DNA from: Hymenolepis diminuta
Taxonomy: Eukaryota; Platyhelminthes; Cestoda; Cyclophyllidea; Hymenolepididae
Length of the DNA stretch: 64,000 bases
Assembly: GCA_900708905.1 (NCBI GenBank)
Contig: CAADRB010000002.1
Coordinates: 5,906,269-5,970,268 of the forward strand
Direction: 5' to 3'
Numbering within the stretch: the first letter of the stretch is position 1; every line of letters begins with the position of its first letter. The notes beneath the pieces are model-generated. The model was not told where the DNA came from, made no database searches, and saw only the letters and a list, made by a program, of their open reading frames with translations. A program made the translations under genes and the position numbers. Of the stretch, positions 10,918-24,100 are shown in pieces.

Positions 10918-13900
10918 GTCTAGAGTAAGAAAAAGGAACAGTTATATCAGTTCGAAACTATAATTTAAAAGAACTGACAGCTTACGAATAATCTAGACAG
11001 GAGATTATGGTGCAGCTAAGTTATCACCCTTAAAGATCTTCACTACAAACAGGATCGGAGAAGACAAAGAATTTACTGTTAAGCACTTAGTCATATTAGC
11101 TAGGATCGGAGTTATGAAAATAAATAATCGTTAAAAGTGCAATGAATACATAATAGGTTTGGTAATAAGTTGGAAGTAAGTAGTACATATATAGGGTTCA
11201 AATTATGTGTAAAAAATGTGATAGAATCAGTCAATTTCATAAAGACAAAAAATAAGTCCACTTTTCAAGCAAATAATCAAGAATACAGAAAAAAGCCAAT
11301 AAAAATCAGATAAAATCTGTGAAAACACAAATTAATAGTCAAACCGATAAATATTCAAAGTGTGATAAACTGACATACCTCTTAAATCACGCGATTCTAT
11401 CAAAATCTTGGATAAACCGTTTAGATTCCGATGCATTAAATTCACTTGGAAAATGTTTCAGTATTTACGTTTATATTAAAAATACGTTAAATAGTTTAAC
11501 AAGATTTGATAATATAGCCGTTTATTTATAAATTTGCAAACAGGATAATTTTGACGATAATATGAATGACAACATGGTCATAATTCGAGGAAACACTTGA
11601 GAGAATTGTTCTAATTAATACAGCATTTCTATTTCTTCGCCACCCAGATCTAAAGAATATGAGCTGTCATTTTGCCGCTAATTTCACAAAAGGTTTTTTG
11701 AAGAGTTTCGCATTAAATTAAATATCGACATTGAGGATTACAATCTGATATGTGATGAGTTAAACTACATCTATAAGACTTATAGCAACCGTAAGTTCTT
11801 ATTGACAGTTTATTAAACAGTGTTCCTGTTGATAGTGGAAAAGCATTACCTTCTTTTTTGTGACCATACGCTTGACAATGGTAGCCTCGACCTTTATTAA
11901 TTTTGTTCGAATTATTACATAACTTTCACTTATGATAAAAATTATTATTATTTGTCATTAGGTCCCCATAACACCCAAAAATCTTTTAATGTATTTCTGA
12001 TCGAGATAAGTCATGTTGTGCTTTCACAGAAAATGTTTAAACAATGATTTTTCATATCCGTTTTATGAATGCATACAAAAATGCGGCTTATTTGTCACAA
12101 CATATAACTCAGTTGGAGGGAGGACACAAAGGTGAAAATCAGGTTTCACGAAACAAAGTATGATTGGGTGCAAAATAAACGGCTGTTTCACTTTAACTAG
12201 ATGAAAGAACATCTGAACTGAACCATAAATACAACTTTTCTGAAATACCAAATCTAGTATCAGTCTCACTAAGATTATATTGGTATAAATATCAAATAGG
12301 GGAACTTGATTTATCTGAACATTTCAAACAATAAGTCATGTGAAAATCCAAAGCTCAACCACATACCCGAAATGAAGCCAGTCAGCAGTCATTCTTTAAA
12401 AATATATATGTTGATTAAGATTTGTTGAATTCAAATCAGTCAAATATTATAAACTGGTGTTTTTTAAGCGCTGACTTGCTTCTAATCTTCTTGCTAATCG
12501 GTCTCCAGAGTCCTAAAGCCTTTGTTAATCTTTATCGTCCGGCACCCCATAATTAGCACCTCCTAAATTTAGTTTGGAGTCGGTAAAGGCTAGATCAATT
12601 CATCATTACTAATCAAGGTTGAGATCTAACATTGCCTTTTTATGATATGATCGGGTCTTCCTATGTAATTGCACTAGTAACAAATACAAACCGACTAAAT
12701 CCAGATATTAGAGCAGGGTACACTTCCGTAACGTCAGGTGAAATTTGCATTATTCACCATTTACGTGTTCGAGCAAAGGGGAACTAAAGAGGTGGAAACT
12801 AAAGAATATTTTAAAAAAGATCTATTTTTTGGGAAAATATTATTTTCTTATAATAGCGTTGGTCTACTGGAGCCGCGTCGGTCGAATAGATAGAACAAGT
12901 CAAGCCACTCCTGTCGCCAGATCGATTCGGAGGTGGACGGCAAGCCATCCCAACTTATTAATGAGTAAATTAGGTTTATATACAAAATATTTCTTAGGTA
13001 GACGTCAGTCATGTCTCGTTGTCGATGTCTCGGCTTGATGATCGACGCTTCTTTAGGTATCTATGTACAAACACACTAGCACACACCGGGACCGCCTGTG
13101 GATATTGTAGTGGAGATCTCATCGCCCTTGTCAATCATTTCTAATCACCAGGTCTTAATAAACATCTGCTGGCTATAGCACTTCTATAAAATGATATATT
13201 TGTCTAGCCAACCTTTGACTTGTATTTCTCTTTTCTATACAACTAGAGAATTGGTGTGTCCCCCAGTATTCTCATTACAGCTCTACCAGTTTAGTGATTA
13301 ATAGAAAAGTGGCAATTATGACTAAATGCCGCGAAGTCTATGCCCTGTCTCAGTGAGCAATTCTTACCTCGCAGGTATTTTCCCTGTCGGAATTATCAAT
13401 ATGCGGGTGCATGCCGGTCTTGACATGTAAACAGCTAGTCGGGGACAAAACTCTAATCGATATGAAGGTGGGCTGACCTTCAGCTACCAATTAGACGGTG
13501 ACTTTTATTCAAATAATAAGTGATATATATGGAGCTCCCACGATGAAACAAAACGGTCTACGATCTCATCAATCAATAAGAATGGCTGGTTATTCAACTA
13601 CTCAATCATGTTCTATCCCTGTTATGAGTATCTCCTCTCTGCACGAAAAGAAAGGAAACCAGTGTCCATGGTCTCGCAGATGTTATGGAGAAGTCTAGAT
13701 AAGCGGCCAACTACACATAAGTTGTGAGAGACTCGTGCTCCATTTTATCTTATTCTACTCATGCCATTTACACAAGTTTTTTGAAAGTGACTACAGCTCG
13801 AAGAGTTTTCTCTGTTACCTTGATTCAACTGTAGCCTTGTAATATCTAGGGGACACCTTAGACTTTACAACAATTATTAACATTAAGGACCGACATCACC

Positions 13901-14218
13901 ACCTCTTACCGCAAAATTCAGCTTTAACTTTATTAAATATATTGATCGCAGTTCCATTTTAATTGGATTAGGAGTGTCATCCATCCCACCCCACATACAA
14001 TCGGAGATCAATGACGACGAAGTAGTTGGCTTTCGAGACACACTAACTCCATTCAAAAAGGGAAGTCACCATTTTATTTAAAAAATATTTATTATTAAAA
14101 TATAAACTCGTTAGAATACAAAAATACGTCACTCGTTATTAAACGCGTTATAGTTACTATGGTATAAAAATAATAGTCTATTAATTAGATGGGAGGTTGG
14201 GTGGGTTGAAATGATTTC
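10918..14218. other. intergenic region between URI and UNG
   Basis: About 3.3 kb without a recognisable gene. It contains one copy of a dispersed repeat (about 12665-12855) similar to the right end of the window. ORFs here are short and show no family signal. The URI 5' UTR should lie just above 10917. Confidence 0.6.
12665..12855. repeat. dispersed repeat family R2, copy 1
   Basis: This resembles 63355-63595 in the same order and orientation. A GCACTAGTAACAAATACAA-like motif is followed about 100 bp later by a purine-rich GGTGGAAA(C/A)TAAAGAAT block and then TTTTTTGGAAAAT with ATTTTCTTAT. No ORF was found. Edges are approximate and the copies are diverged. Confidence 0.4.
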
Positions 14219-16360
14219 TCAGCCGAGGTCAGTCCAGTTGATGGTTTCCAGCCCATGCTCCTTGAGATAGGCGTTCGCCTTGCTGAAATGTTGACAGCCA
14301 AAGAATCCGCGGTTGGCTGAAAAGGGAGACGGGTGAGGTGCTTGCAGAACTAGATGCTTCTTCTTGTCGATTCCGGATCCCTGAGCTTGGGCATTCGCAC
14401 CCCACAGTAGAAATACGACATTCTATAAAAAAGAAGAACCTAGTGAAAAAAATAGAGATGCTACAGTCTAGCATGTCAGAGGCTAGAGTTTGATTCTCGT
14501 CGATGCACACGCAGTCAGTGGGATGGCCAACCGCACCGGCTAAAATAGTGACAGAACTCGGATCTCTCACCAGGAAGATTCCATGACATCCTCTACCCAA
14601 GTTGAGAGTTGGAAAACGCTTTCCTAAATAGGCTTGGGAATTACAAGCAACAATTATGTAAACACACGGCCCATCGGAAGCAAGTTACAATGTTTAATAG
14701 CGATTGAAATGTGCTGGCTGCTCGCAATATGGGCAAGGGAAAGTAATCGTATGTATGTTATGGGATCTCACAGCGTACAATTTGCAAAAGAATAAATAGG
14801 CACAATGAACATAAACAAATCAACTTTAAAGAATCCAGAAACATACTGGGACAGTTGATTTGCATAAAAATTTACAAATGATTTATATCAGCGTACATGC
14901 AATAACACTAGATGCCACAGTTACAATTGATTCACATCCAACAGACAACGTGAAGAGAAGCAATGGCTATTTATATTGATGAAGCTTTTCATTCGATTAT
15001 TGCGAAACAAGTTGTACGGAACTACCAAACATTGCTAGGCCATGACTGACTCAGATCAAGTGTGGAGATAGTCATGTACATTTGAATAATTTTTCAAAGA
15101 GCGTATCTTGGGGTAAATCCGTCTACTTTTAATTTATAGTTGAAGGTCAACTTACCACCGGATCGGCTAGACTCGTTCAGACTAATTACCAAGACGATAA
15201 TTTATTGTTAACTATCCATGGGATTTGTACATTTGTTAATGTGCCAAATTGCAAGTCGTTAACTTGTATAATTATAGAACAAAGCCTACAATTAAGGCGA
15301 TTACGTGTCATAATTCAGTTCAGACTTTTTTAGACTATTTTGGGGAACTAATCAGGTTAACGGAGGCTCACAATACGCAGAGTGAGTGATGAAAAACGTT
15401 TTCGAAATTTATCAACTCTAACCTCCAGTTATAAAAATATAATTTCATGTTATGATGAGACCTCAAGCAAATAAATCAAATAACTTCCTCAACATAGATA
15501 ATGTAAACGAAATACGTCAGCTGATATTTTTGAAAGAGATGCCGGAAATTCGAACATTAATAAAAGTAAACTAACATGACAATAGGAGTGAATTGCACAC
15601 TTACGAAACAGTTCTGATTGATATGTTTGATAACAGCACTCGTCAGCTTTTCCCAACCTTTATCCTTGTGCGAATTGGGTTGTGAAGCCCGGACAGTAAG
15701 AACAGCATTGAGTAGCAGGACACCCTGCTCTGCCCATCGAGTAAGATCACCATGGGACGGTGGCCAATTAGACGGAATGGAGTCAGAACAATTCGAAGCT
15801 ATCTCTTTGTACATGTTCACTAAGCTAGGAGGTGGTCTTTGGGGTCGTTTTACTGAGAATGCCAACCCATGTGCTTGCTGTGGGCCGTGGTAGGGGTCTT
15901 GGCCGAGAATTACTACTTTCACCTTGCGAGGAGGAGTCAATCTACTCCAAGTAAACACCTGAAAAAATAATCCCAAAGAAAGCAAAACACAACTTACTTC
16001 ATCTCTAGGGGGGTAAATTGTGCCCTTAGAACGTTCATCTTCAATGAAATAAGCCAGTTCTGCAAAAGAATCACTCTGAATTACTCTAGATAAATGATAG
16101 CACCACTCAGGGTCTATGTTTTTAATCAGAGTTTTCACGGAGCTTGGGAGTTTTAATCTCATATTCGCAACGGATTTATTTATTTCAACACGAAGTTTGG
16201 CATTATCAGACGGCTCAATATCCACTTTACCTTCAGTGGAGGTATTCAGTGGGGGCTGACACTCGACTTTACGAATCTTTGATTCTTTTGTCTCGTCTGA
16301 GGGAGTAATATCTCCCGCTGGTCTTTTCATAAATTGTAACAACGACTGTTGAATTGGCAT
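14219..16360 (-). CDS. UNG: uracil-DNA glycosylase (UNG family)
   Basis: UNG excises uracil from DNA to start base-excision repair in nucleus and mitochondria. Exons are 15998-16360, 15605-15958 and 14219-14422, giving 306 residues (human 304-313). Catalytic motifs are all readable: GQDPYHG (water-activating Asp, uracil-stacking Tyr), [10 protein letters not shown] (uracil-binding Asn), LLWGANAQ, and [14 protein letters not shown] with the catalytic His. The loop has Phe where UNG enzymes normally have the DNA-intercalating Leu (HPSPLS). The chosen start gives [11 protein letters not shown], and QQSLLQFM resembles the PCNA-binding PIP box found at the same place in nuclear human UNG2. A TTTTCAG acceptor lies 3 nt upstream of this ATG. 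An in-frame ATG at 16408 could give a longer form. Introns are 39 bp and 1,182 bp. Confidence 0.95.
14455..14632 (+). mobile_element. tRNA-derived SINE, copy 1 (UNG intron 2)
   Basis: The head has a degenerate pol III B box (AGAGTTTGATTCTCG) near 14485. It is followed by a conserved body (GTCAGTGGGATGGCCAACCG) and a tail with GTTGGAAAACGCTTTCCTAA. The same body and tail, on the opposite strand, appear at 53843-54023, and parts at 33635-33836 and 57493-57570. It starts only about 33 bp upstream of UNG exon 3. Confidence 0.65.
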
Positions 16361-17131
16361 TGACTGAAAACAGTAACAAGCTTCGTTATAAAAATTTGAA
16401 TTGAACACCGTAAAATTATGTAAATATTATCGGTCGGTTTAAAGATATAAAATAAGAAAATTAAGGAGTATTTTGTCAAAAATTCTTTATTCTTCTTAAT
16501 GTATGTAAGGTTTTTTGGTTAAATGAAATGATTAGGGACATTGCTTGAATCAAGTATTACAATTCATATCTAACAAATTAAAGAACATTTTTTAAATAAA
16601 ATAATGACAACAACTTCCCCACTTAGCATCCGGAATTAATATTAGGAATTCAAATTGCACTGTGCTATGGATTGCACATTTGCTATTTTACATGACCAAA
16701 GTCTTTTTATTTTATGACACATATTTCAATTTAAATAACTATGAACAAGCATTCTCTGAACACTATTAATGAGCACCACAAACTTTCGTATTGGCCCATA
16801 GTCAGTTTAAGTCATCAATAAAATTGCATCAATTCCTTTTCGTAACATAAAAAATTAACACGCAATTTAAATTATAACAAAGGAAGAAGAATTTATTAGA
16901 TGCAAAACAAATTCCTCTTGGATTAACCTATGATTAATTTAAGGCAGACAATTCTAAAGCATTTAAAGAAAACAAAAATCCAGTTGAAATGAGCCATCAT
17001 TTCAGAAAGTACGCTTAAATGCGGACAGTCGCATAAAATGTTCGGCACAAATTGGAAAAAACAAATGACTGTTTTCTTTTTCACGTTAGCCAAGGAAATG
17101 AAAGTTTCTTACAAGTTGAAAAGTATCAATA
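16361..17131. other. intergenic region upstream of UNG
   Basis: AT-rich, with no recognisable gene. It should contain the UNG promoter and 5' leader (possible 5' coding extension to 16408) and the 3' UTR of the minus-strand exons at 17132-17587. Confidence 0.5.
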
Positions 17132-17587
17132 TCAATGATACAGTGTTCTAGGAATTGAATGGGGTTTCTTCTGCAAAAAAGCAATAGAATTAATATAATC
17201 CAAACAATTGATATGAAATACATATGCTCACATGTTTTATAAATACCTACCTTAATGCAAAATCTCTCGAATGGAAAATTTTCCGAAAGTATCTCTTCCA
17301 CCTGCACACTAAATCTGAAGGAAACATTTGCATTATTGCTAGAGTAGGCTTTAAGTATTTGTTGGCATAGTAGCAAATGCTTACAAACGTTGTCTTTGGT
17401 TATTGCAAATTGGTTCTGATCGGGCACATATAATATCCAAACTATAAATGAAACTATGATTAACAAGTGCTTATGAATTTGTGACAAAAAAATAAACCTA
17501 ATCCTTTAGTAAAACAATGAGAAGGGTTAAAAGTGTAGTTTTTTAACCGACCTTTGTGTGCTTGAGGCTTCCACAAGCCCAGAAGTC
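17132..17587 (-). CDS. unrecognised 3'-terminal exons (hypothetical protein, partial)
   Basis: Three exons join in phase: 17552-17587 (LLGLWKPQAHK), 17251-17441 (63 codons, including VWILYVPDQNQFAITKDN and SVQVEEILSENFPFERFCIK) and 17132-17170 (KKPHSIPRTLYH then stop). Donors (AAGgtaggt, AAGgtcggt) and acceptors (tttatag, tttgcag, cactag) are good. I do not recognise the family. The middle exon keeps one frame open where the other two are not. These could be the last exons of the CEP295-like gene just upstream, but its last visible donor leaves phase 2 or 0 and this set needs phase 1. The 121-N gap between them may hide an exon. Otherwise they belong to a separate short gene. Confidence 0.4.
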
Positions 17588-17730
17588 CTAGTGTCAAAAA
17601 ACAAACAGGAAAAATATCAGAAATGAATTTTAATTATATCATATAAGGTCGTAATTGAAGATATAGTCCCAGTTATTAGAATTCATAAACACAGGGTTTA
17701 TTTCGAGCATATATTATACATACATACATG

Positions 17731-17851
17731 NNNNNNNNNNNNNNNNNNNNNNNNNNNNNNNNNNNNNNNNNNNNNNNNNNNNNNNNNNNNNNNNNNNNNN
17801 NNNNNNNNNNNNNNNNNNNNNNNNNNNNNNNNNNNNNNNNNNNNNNNNNNN
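17731..17851. other. assembly gap (121 N)
   Basis: A run of N. True length is unknown, and coding exons of the neighbouring minus-strand gene may be missing here. Confidence 1.
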
Positions 17852-18126
17852 GGGTAGGTCCTTCAAAGGATGATAAATACGGATAATGTGCATCAGAGGG
17901 CAGCCACAAACTAATACGATATAAATATACAGTAGCAAGCCACAGATATTAGTTAAAATGAACTTCAAACTACTATAGTAATGAAAAAACGTAAGGAAAA
18001 TTGACACCGAGATAATATTTAAATATTTGCCATCGTTTGGCAAACCGAATATTTTCATCACTGTATATAATGGTGCTTTCGGAAGGATGTAATGGATTAC
18101 GACAAGCTCAATATAATAAAACCCAC

Positions 18127-21100
18127 CAATTTGCAAAAGAAGATTCTGTCGCCTCTCGTTGAGGCAGTATATAAGCAGGAGTAATGGTAATGGATTGTCC
18201 AGCGCTCACACTCGACAGCAGTTCACGTTCCTGAAAATAGACATTTGGAAAACAATGAAAATTAAGGCACTCGAAACGCGGATGCTATTTTATTACAAGA
18301 CATACTTTTAAGCGACGAATTATCTTTTCCTTTCTCGCAAGGCTAGCGGCGGTATCAGAAGCGAGAAAACCAGGTAGGTCTGCCATCTGTTTCGATTTAG
18401 AAGTAGTCCTTTCTCCTTTCATGTCTATATCTTTATCTATCAGTTTCGGGAGTGTATGAGACCTTCCTCCGATATGGTACTTTTTTTTCCAGAAGGGTGA
18501 TCTAACTTTAGATCGTGGATAATGATGTGGCGACCGACTAGGCGTTTTAGAAGCCCGCTGAGCTTCAGTAGGTGATCTATTTCTAGGTGATTTCTCAATG
18601 GAAATTACTGCTTTATCTTTCTTTAGCAACTTCAATTTGTCTTTGTTTGCACTCTGATCATTTGCCCTTTCATCGCTTTCTGTTGTCTTTTCTTCACTAT
18701 CTGAAATCACATTACTTATGACTTTCGTATCCTTAGTATCAGTCGCCTCTGGATCTGAAATGCTGGGCATCATATCCTGGTCGTTTTCAATTTCTTCTGC
18801 AGCGAAATCATTTTGTTGCGTTTTTATCTCTGGAGCATCAGTATCAGATTTGACCTGGTCAATAAGCGAGGAATCCTTCTTTTCAATGTCTTCTTCATCA
18901 GAAATTCTACTTATCTCTCCTTTCGCTTCTCCACTTTCACTGTCAGCAGATTCACCTAATGTGTCAGACTTAACACTAGGAGATTTCGAACCTTTTCTTC
19001 CCAGACCAGCACCCATAGGAATGTTTTTCTGCATATTTGTTTGCCAATTTTTCCAAGAAGGGCTTGTTTTTACATAATTAACTTCCGGGGACTTCGATCT
19101 ACCACTCCTTATCTTGTCCAGATTTCGGAAAGCGGAATCTTTTCCAATAGCATTTGGAGATATTTCAGCAATTGGTGAAGTCTTGCGGAAGTCACCCAAA
19201 GTTCCTTTCTTTGATGAAGTTGATCCACGCAGTGATTTTAATTCAGTCGGTTTAATGACATTAGACACATATCCAGTGGGTTTCACAGTTCCAACGGCTT
19301 CGGCAGAATGGAGTAACCGTGCTTTCCCAAAAACAGTTTTGCTTAGAATATTTGTCTTTGGAGATACCTCAGATGAGTCCGTAGTTTCCCTATTGTAAGG
19401 TATCCCACTCGGTGATACACCAGACCGTCTTGGAGAAATCAGAACATTTGAAGCCAAAATAGGTTTTGTAACCGAATCTCTAGAAGTCTTAGCAGAGACA
19501 GACGCAATTTTATTTTCTCTGGGAGCAGTAGTTATTTGAGCTGCCTTTCCTATAATTGGAGAAACAGTCGCAGTCGCTTTACTACTTCTCATGTCTACAT
19601 CCAAAATTTGCCTTTCTTTTGGGAAACTAGGTTTTGATACAGGAGAAACTGATCGGTTACCTCTTTGATCTAGCTTGTATTTGGAAGATACTCCCAATAC
19701 ACGCCTTTTCTCATCTTTGGGAGAACCAGGTTTCGACGTAGGCGATGTTGGTTTTTTTAATGGAGATGGAATTTCCTTCTGATCCGATTTGTGATTGGAA
19801 GGGACATTTAAAGCACGCTTTTCCTCATCCCTTGGGGAATCGGGTTTTGATCTTGAAGTAGATGTCACTAATCTATCTATTTGCATACTTGATTCAATCT
19901 CAGAGTCTTCGGTTATTCCGCCAGTTCTCGGGGAAACTACCTCAGTCACTTTACTACCTTCCAAGCCTAAATCGCGAAATCTTGCATTTTTTGGAGAAAT
20001 AGATTTTAATACAGATGGAGTAGGTCTTTTAGTGGGCGAGACTGCGCGAATTCCCTTTGAAGGAGCACCTCCAGAGGAACCGGATTTAAATCCTGAAGTA
20101 GGTATACCTGGTGCATCCCTTTTCATCCCATCTGAATCTTCAACATGTTTCTCCATATCAGCAGGTATATAGGGTAGACTTCTGCTTAGACCTTGAGATT
20201 TTGACTCATATGCCTTAGTAGAACTAGTATCTCGAGAGAGAAATAAACTTTTCGGACCTGTTTTTAAATTCGCTTTTGCCAAATCGCTTGGTGATCGAAT
20301 AGAACGAGGCTTTAAAGGCGTAGAAGATTTAGTGATTTTCAATGATGCATTCCTCAGTAAGGCTACTTGAGAATCAATTGAGTTTGCTATTCCATCCGCT
20401 TCAGCCATGGTTTCTTTCTTACTGCTAGATGTAGAAGTTAACTGATCGTCCATAATGTTAATATTTCTCTCGTCAATTTTCCACTGAACCTGTTTTTCGC
20501 CATTATCAGATGATTTTTCACTTCCTACATCCACATCAAAATTTAAAGATACCTTAATTCCAGTATCGACGGAATATTCATCAGTGCTTCTAGTGGGTTT
20601 ACCCTGATACGTTTCTGAAGTGCTTATCTGGCCTTCTTTTGGAGAGAATACTGTAATATGATTATCTCTATCCGTATTTCGTTCGTGTTCTAAATCACAT
20701 ATCTTTTCATTTTCAAGAGAATGGAATTTCGGTTCTGATCCATCACTCGTCATACTTTGTTCAGACTCCGCTGTATTATGTGTCTCGACTTTTCCAGATG
20801 AATCAGGTTTTGATTCAAATGCTTTGAGTCTTTCAGCAACAGGTTTAACTTCCTTTTCCCTTTTACCGACGTCTTGGAAACGCACTGTGTCATCAAAACT
20901 CACATTCGAATCTTTAGACGTAGTTTTCGATCGGAATAACTTGGATCCTCGAACATGTGTAGCTGGAATGTGTTTTGCATTTTCGGATCTAAATTGCGCG
21001 GATGAGTCTTCAGAATTTTTTTCATTCGATTTGAATGATCCTATCTTTTCAGCAAATTTAGCTTCCCCATCCGTGTTCTGATATTGTTCAGAGCTTGTCG

Positions 21101-24100
21101 GAATATCAGGAAGTGTTACATGAATTGACTTTGAGTCTATTTCATCCCGATTAAACATCTTGAGATATTCTTCACTTGGATCATTCTTTCCTCTTTGTTC
21201 CAAAACATCTTCGCTGGAAACTATAGGGTCAGAGAGTTTTTTTCTCATAACCGGAGCACTAATTGGGGATTCTAAGGGACCAGAATCGATTTGAGCCACA
21301 TTTGAAGTTGCTTCATTTTGCTTTCCACCAAATTTTGCGGCATCAGATTCCAATTCTCGTCTTCCAATCCTCCTCTCCAATGCTATTTTTAAATCATTCG
21401 ATTTGACAGGAGGATGCAAGGACACATCATTCTCAATATCAGTATGCCCATTAAAAGTAGATTCAAAAGAATCAGTCTTTCCATGAATATCAACTTCGCT
21501 CGACACAGTCGTGTTCATTTCATTCGGTGGATTCTGAATTCGCTCCATAAATATTTCAGTTTCAGGTATATTAGATCGCTTCTCAATAGTTGTGATTTCC
21601 TCTCCGTCTTGTATTCCCGCAAATTTGTCATATGTAGTCCTCGTAGGTACTGCTTCAGATGTTCCCTTACCTGAACCTGCCATGCTATGTTTTGCAACAG
21701 CACCAGATCGAAGAGAGATGGTGGCATTAACTCTTACTTCATTTATATGCTCCTCTTTAGCAACATCAATAACTGTCTTCCTATTGACTTTTCCTGTTGT
21801 ATTTGAAATGAACTGTCCTGTTACCGTTTTATTTGAAGTTGCTGCCTTCATATTAACTGTTGGACTGATATGCATTCCCTTTGGAGATGATATTTGAGGA
21901 GTCACTGAGAACTAAGATTACGAAAATATTATTAATTTAAATAATAATTAAGCCTAAATCAATCAACCTTAAAAAATAAAAAAAATAGTACATATATATC
22001 ATTTTAAAAATTGGATCCTAGGCGAGGCAAAGGAGGCATGTATTACAAATCATCCTTCTAAACTGAAAAACTTTCCAAATGCATGCTTTCCAGCGATCCA
22101 CGCTTACTCAAACGAATCCTCTAAAGATAGTATGTAAAGAAAATACTTGATTAAAGAAATGAGTGAACTCTGCCGTTAAAATATGATACCTCAACTGCTT
22201 GCTATTGACACTAATAAGATATCAATAAATCGAGGTGGCATAACCAACTACGGAATTAAATCAACCGGCCAACAGGCTTTGAATATCATCCATTATAATC
22301 TCATATGTGAACCTGGGAGTCAAATCATGAACTTTGAATAAGGGCATCATGCATTAACTGCGGTAAAATAAAGAACACCGACAATAAAATGCTTCCAGAA
22401 TTCAAACAATGTGAATCTGTTATTTACACTACCATATGCACCATACTAAAAGATATTGATGATTTACCCTTTAAAACGCTTCCAACAGAAATTGACTTTA
22501 GAGAATTGTAATCCGTTAGCTTCTCAGACTTCATCTCATTAAAAATTATATTTTTTCCCCGTGCATTTTTGCCAAATTTTGTACTTTGATACGTAAAATA
22601 AACTACCCGGTAAATAAATATGCTTCCGCACAATTGCTTACAGCGAACAGCAATTATTTAAAGAAAACCATCTGCGAAATGTATGGAAATGAAGTAAGAT
22701 AAATTAGCACATCTCCAAGACATCTCTTAAAAATCATTATTTATACATGAAACGGTGAACCGTTTTACTTGAGATGTTTCCAACTAAATTTCAACAGAAC
22801 CTAGCATTTTCAACCTTTTAAGATAATAATAAGCCACTAATAACGAGGAAAGATATCACTTATCGCCGATACGCAATACCCTAAGTAGTAAAAGAAGCAG
22901 TGAAGTAGCCGTTGACATGCTCGTCTGTGAAGTCAGAGGTTATGGGTTCAATGTCCATCAGTGCCGAATACTCAACCTCACTAATAAAGGAGTGTGTTTG
23001 AGTTTCTCAACAAGATGGCTCTGATACTATCCCCATATCCAATAGGAGTGCTGAAAAATTATTACACAAAGAGTCTTTCGAGTTATTTTTTGAAATCGTG
23101 AGTGCCCCGGTGGTCAATTAATTCAAGCCAGCGGTAGATGTGGTAGAATGCAAGTTCCTCATAAGATTGGGGCTAGGAAGCATTCTCTCTAATCATGTTA
23201 AGTGTTGTTAATACCTTCTTAATGGACTTGGAAGGATTTGAACTTATGTACTTCGATTAGAAGCTTCAACCAAGTGTAGACAGTGATATTTCCCCATGGT
23301 ATCTCCTCTTTGAGTACCTTGTACTCAAGATGCATCGGTCCATTGAATAGGGTTTTACGCATTTCACCTTGCAATGAGTCTCAACAGGATTAAAGTATAT
23401 TTTTCACCGCTGCTCAAATATGTGTCACATCATCTCCCCACACATTCAATGCATATTCTTTCTCTTTCCCTTCTAATTTCTTTCTCTCCCTCGTTCATTC
23501 CATGCTGATTTCTTACATACACAAGGTAGTCAAAATTCTGTCCCTTCTTAATGTTTAAAAAGTGATGTATTTGATAAGAAACAAAATTACTAGATGTATT
23601 TATTTACCTCAATAGCTTTACAGGAAGTAGCAGAGTAGAAACGAGTAGCAGTCCTACCAGCAAGAGGGCATAGGGATGCATTGAGGACATTTTTGATTGC
23701 ACAAGCTACACTATCCTCCTCATGACATCTACCCTGTTCCACAGAGAAATCACACGATGAACACGATGTCATGGTTATTTCATCTTCACAGTCTGTTTCT
23801 TCGCAGTCTTTACATTCTTTAGAATCTGCTATCTGGAGGGGAAAATAAATTACTCCAATTAACAAGTGAGGTCGGCGGACATTTCATCAGTATATAACTC
23901 GACAACTTACAGCATTAGTCGAGAGGCAAAAATCTGTCAAAGAATAGAAGATAGGATTCTCTAAATTAGTACTCGAATTATCAAATTTTGTCTCCTGACA
24001 ACCTGGAGATGAAGTACATTTCACATTAGTTTCAGTAGTACTCCGGTATGAATTTGATTTGATTGATTCGCATCGGAGTTGTTTTAGAGTTGAACCGGAA

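Noticed and set aside
12745..13038. 97-codon plus-strand ORF
   Set aside because: It begins inside an R2 repeat and shows no protein-like conservation or splice context.
14229..14600. 123-codon minus-strand ORF over UNG exon 3
   Set aside because: It is in the wrong frame. The true exon is 14219-14422 and encodes [12 protein letters not shown] onward.
18718..21897. Several plus-strand ORFs of 85-125 codons
   Set aside because: They are shadows on the opposite strand of the 3.6-kb coding exon.
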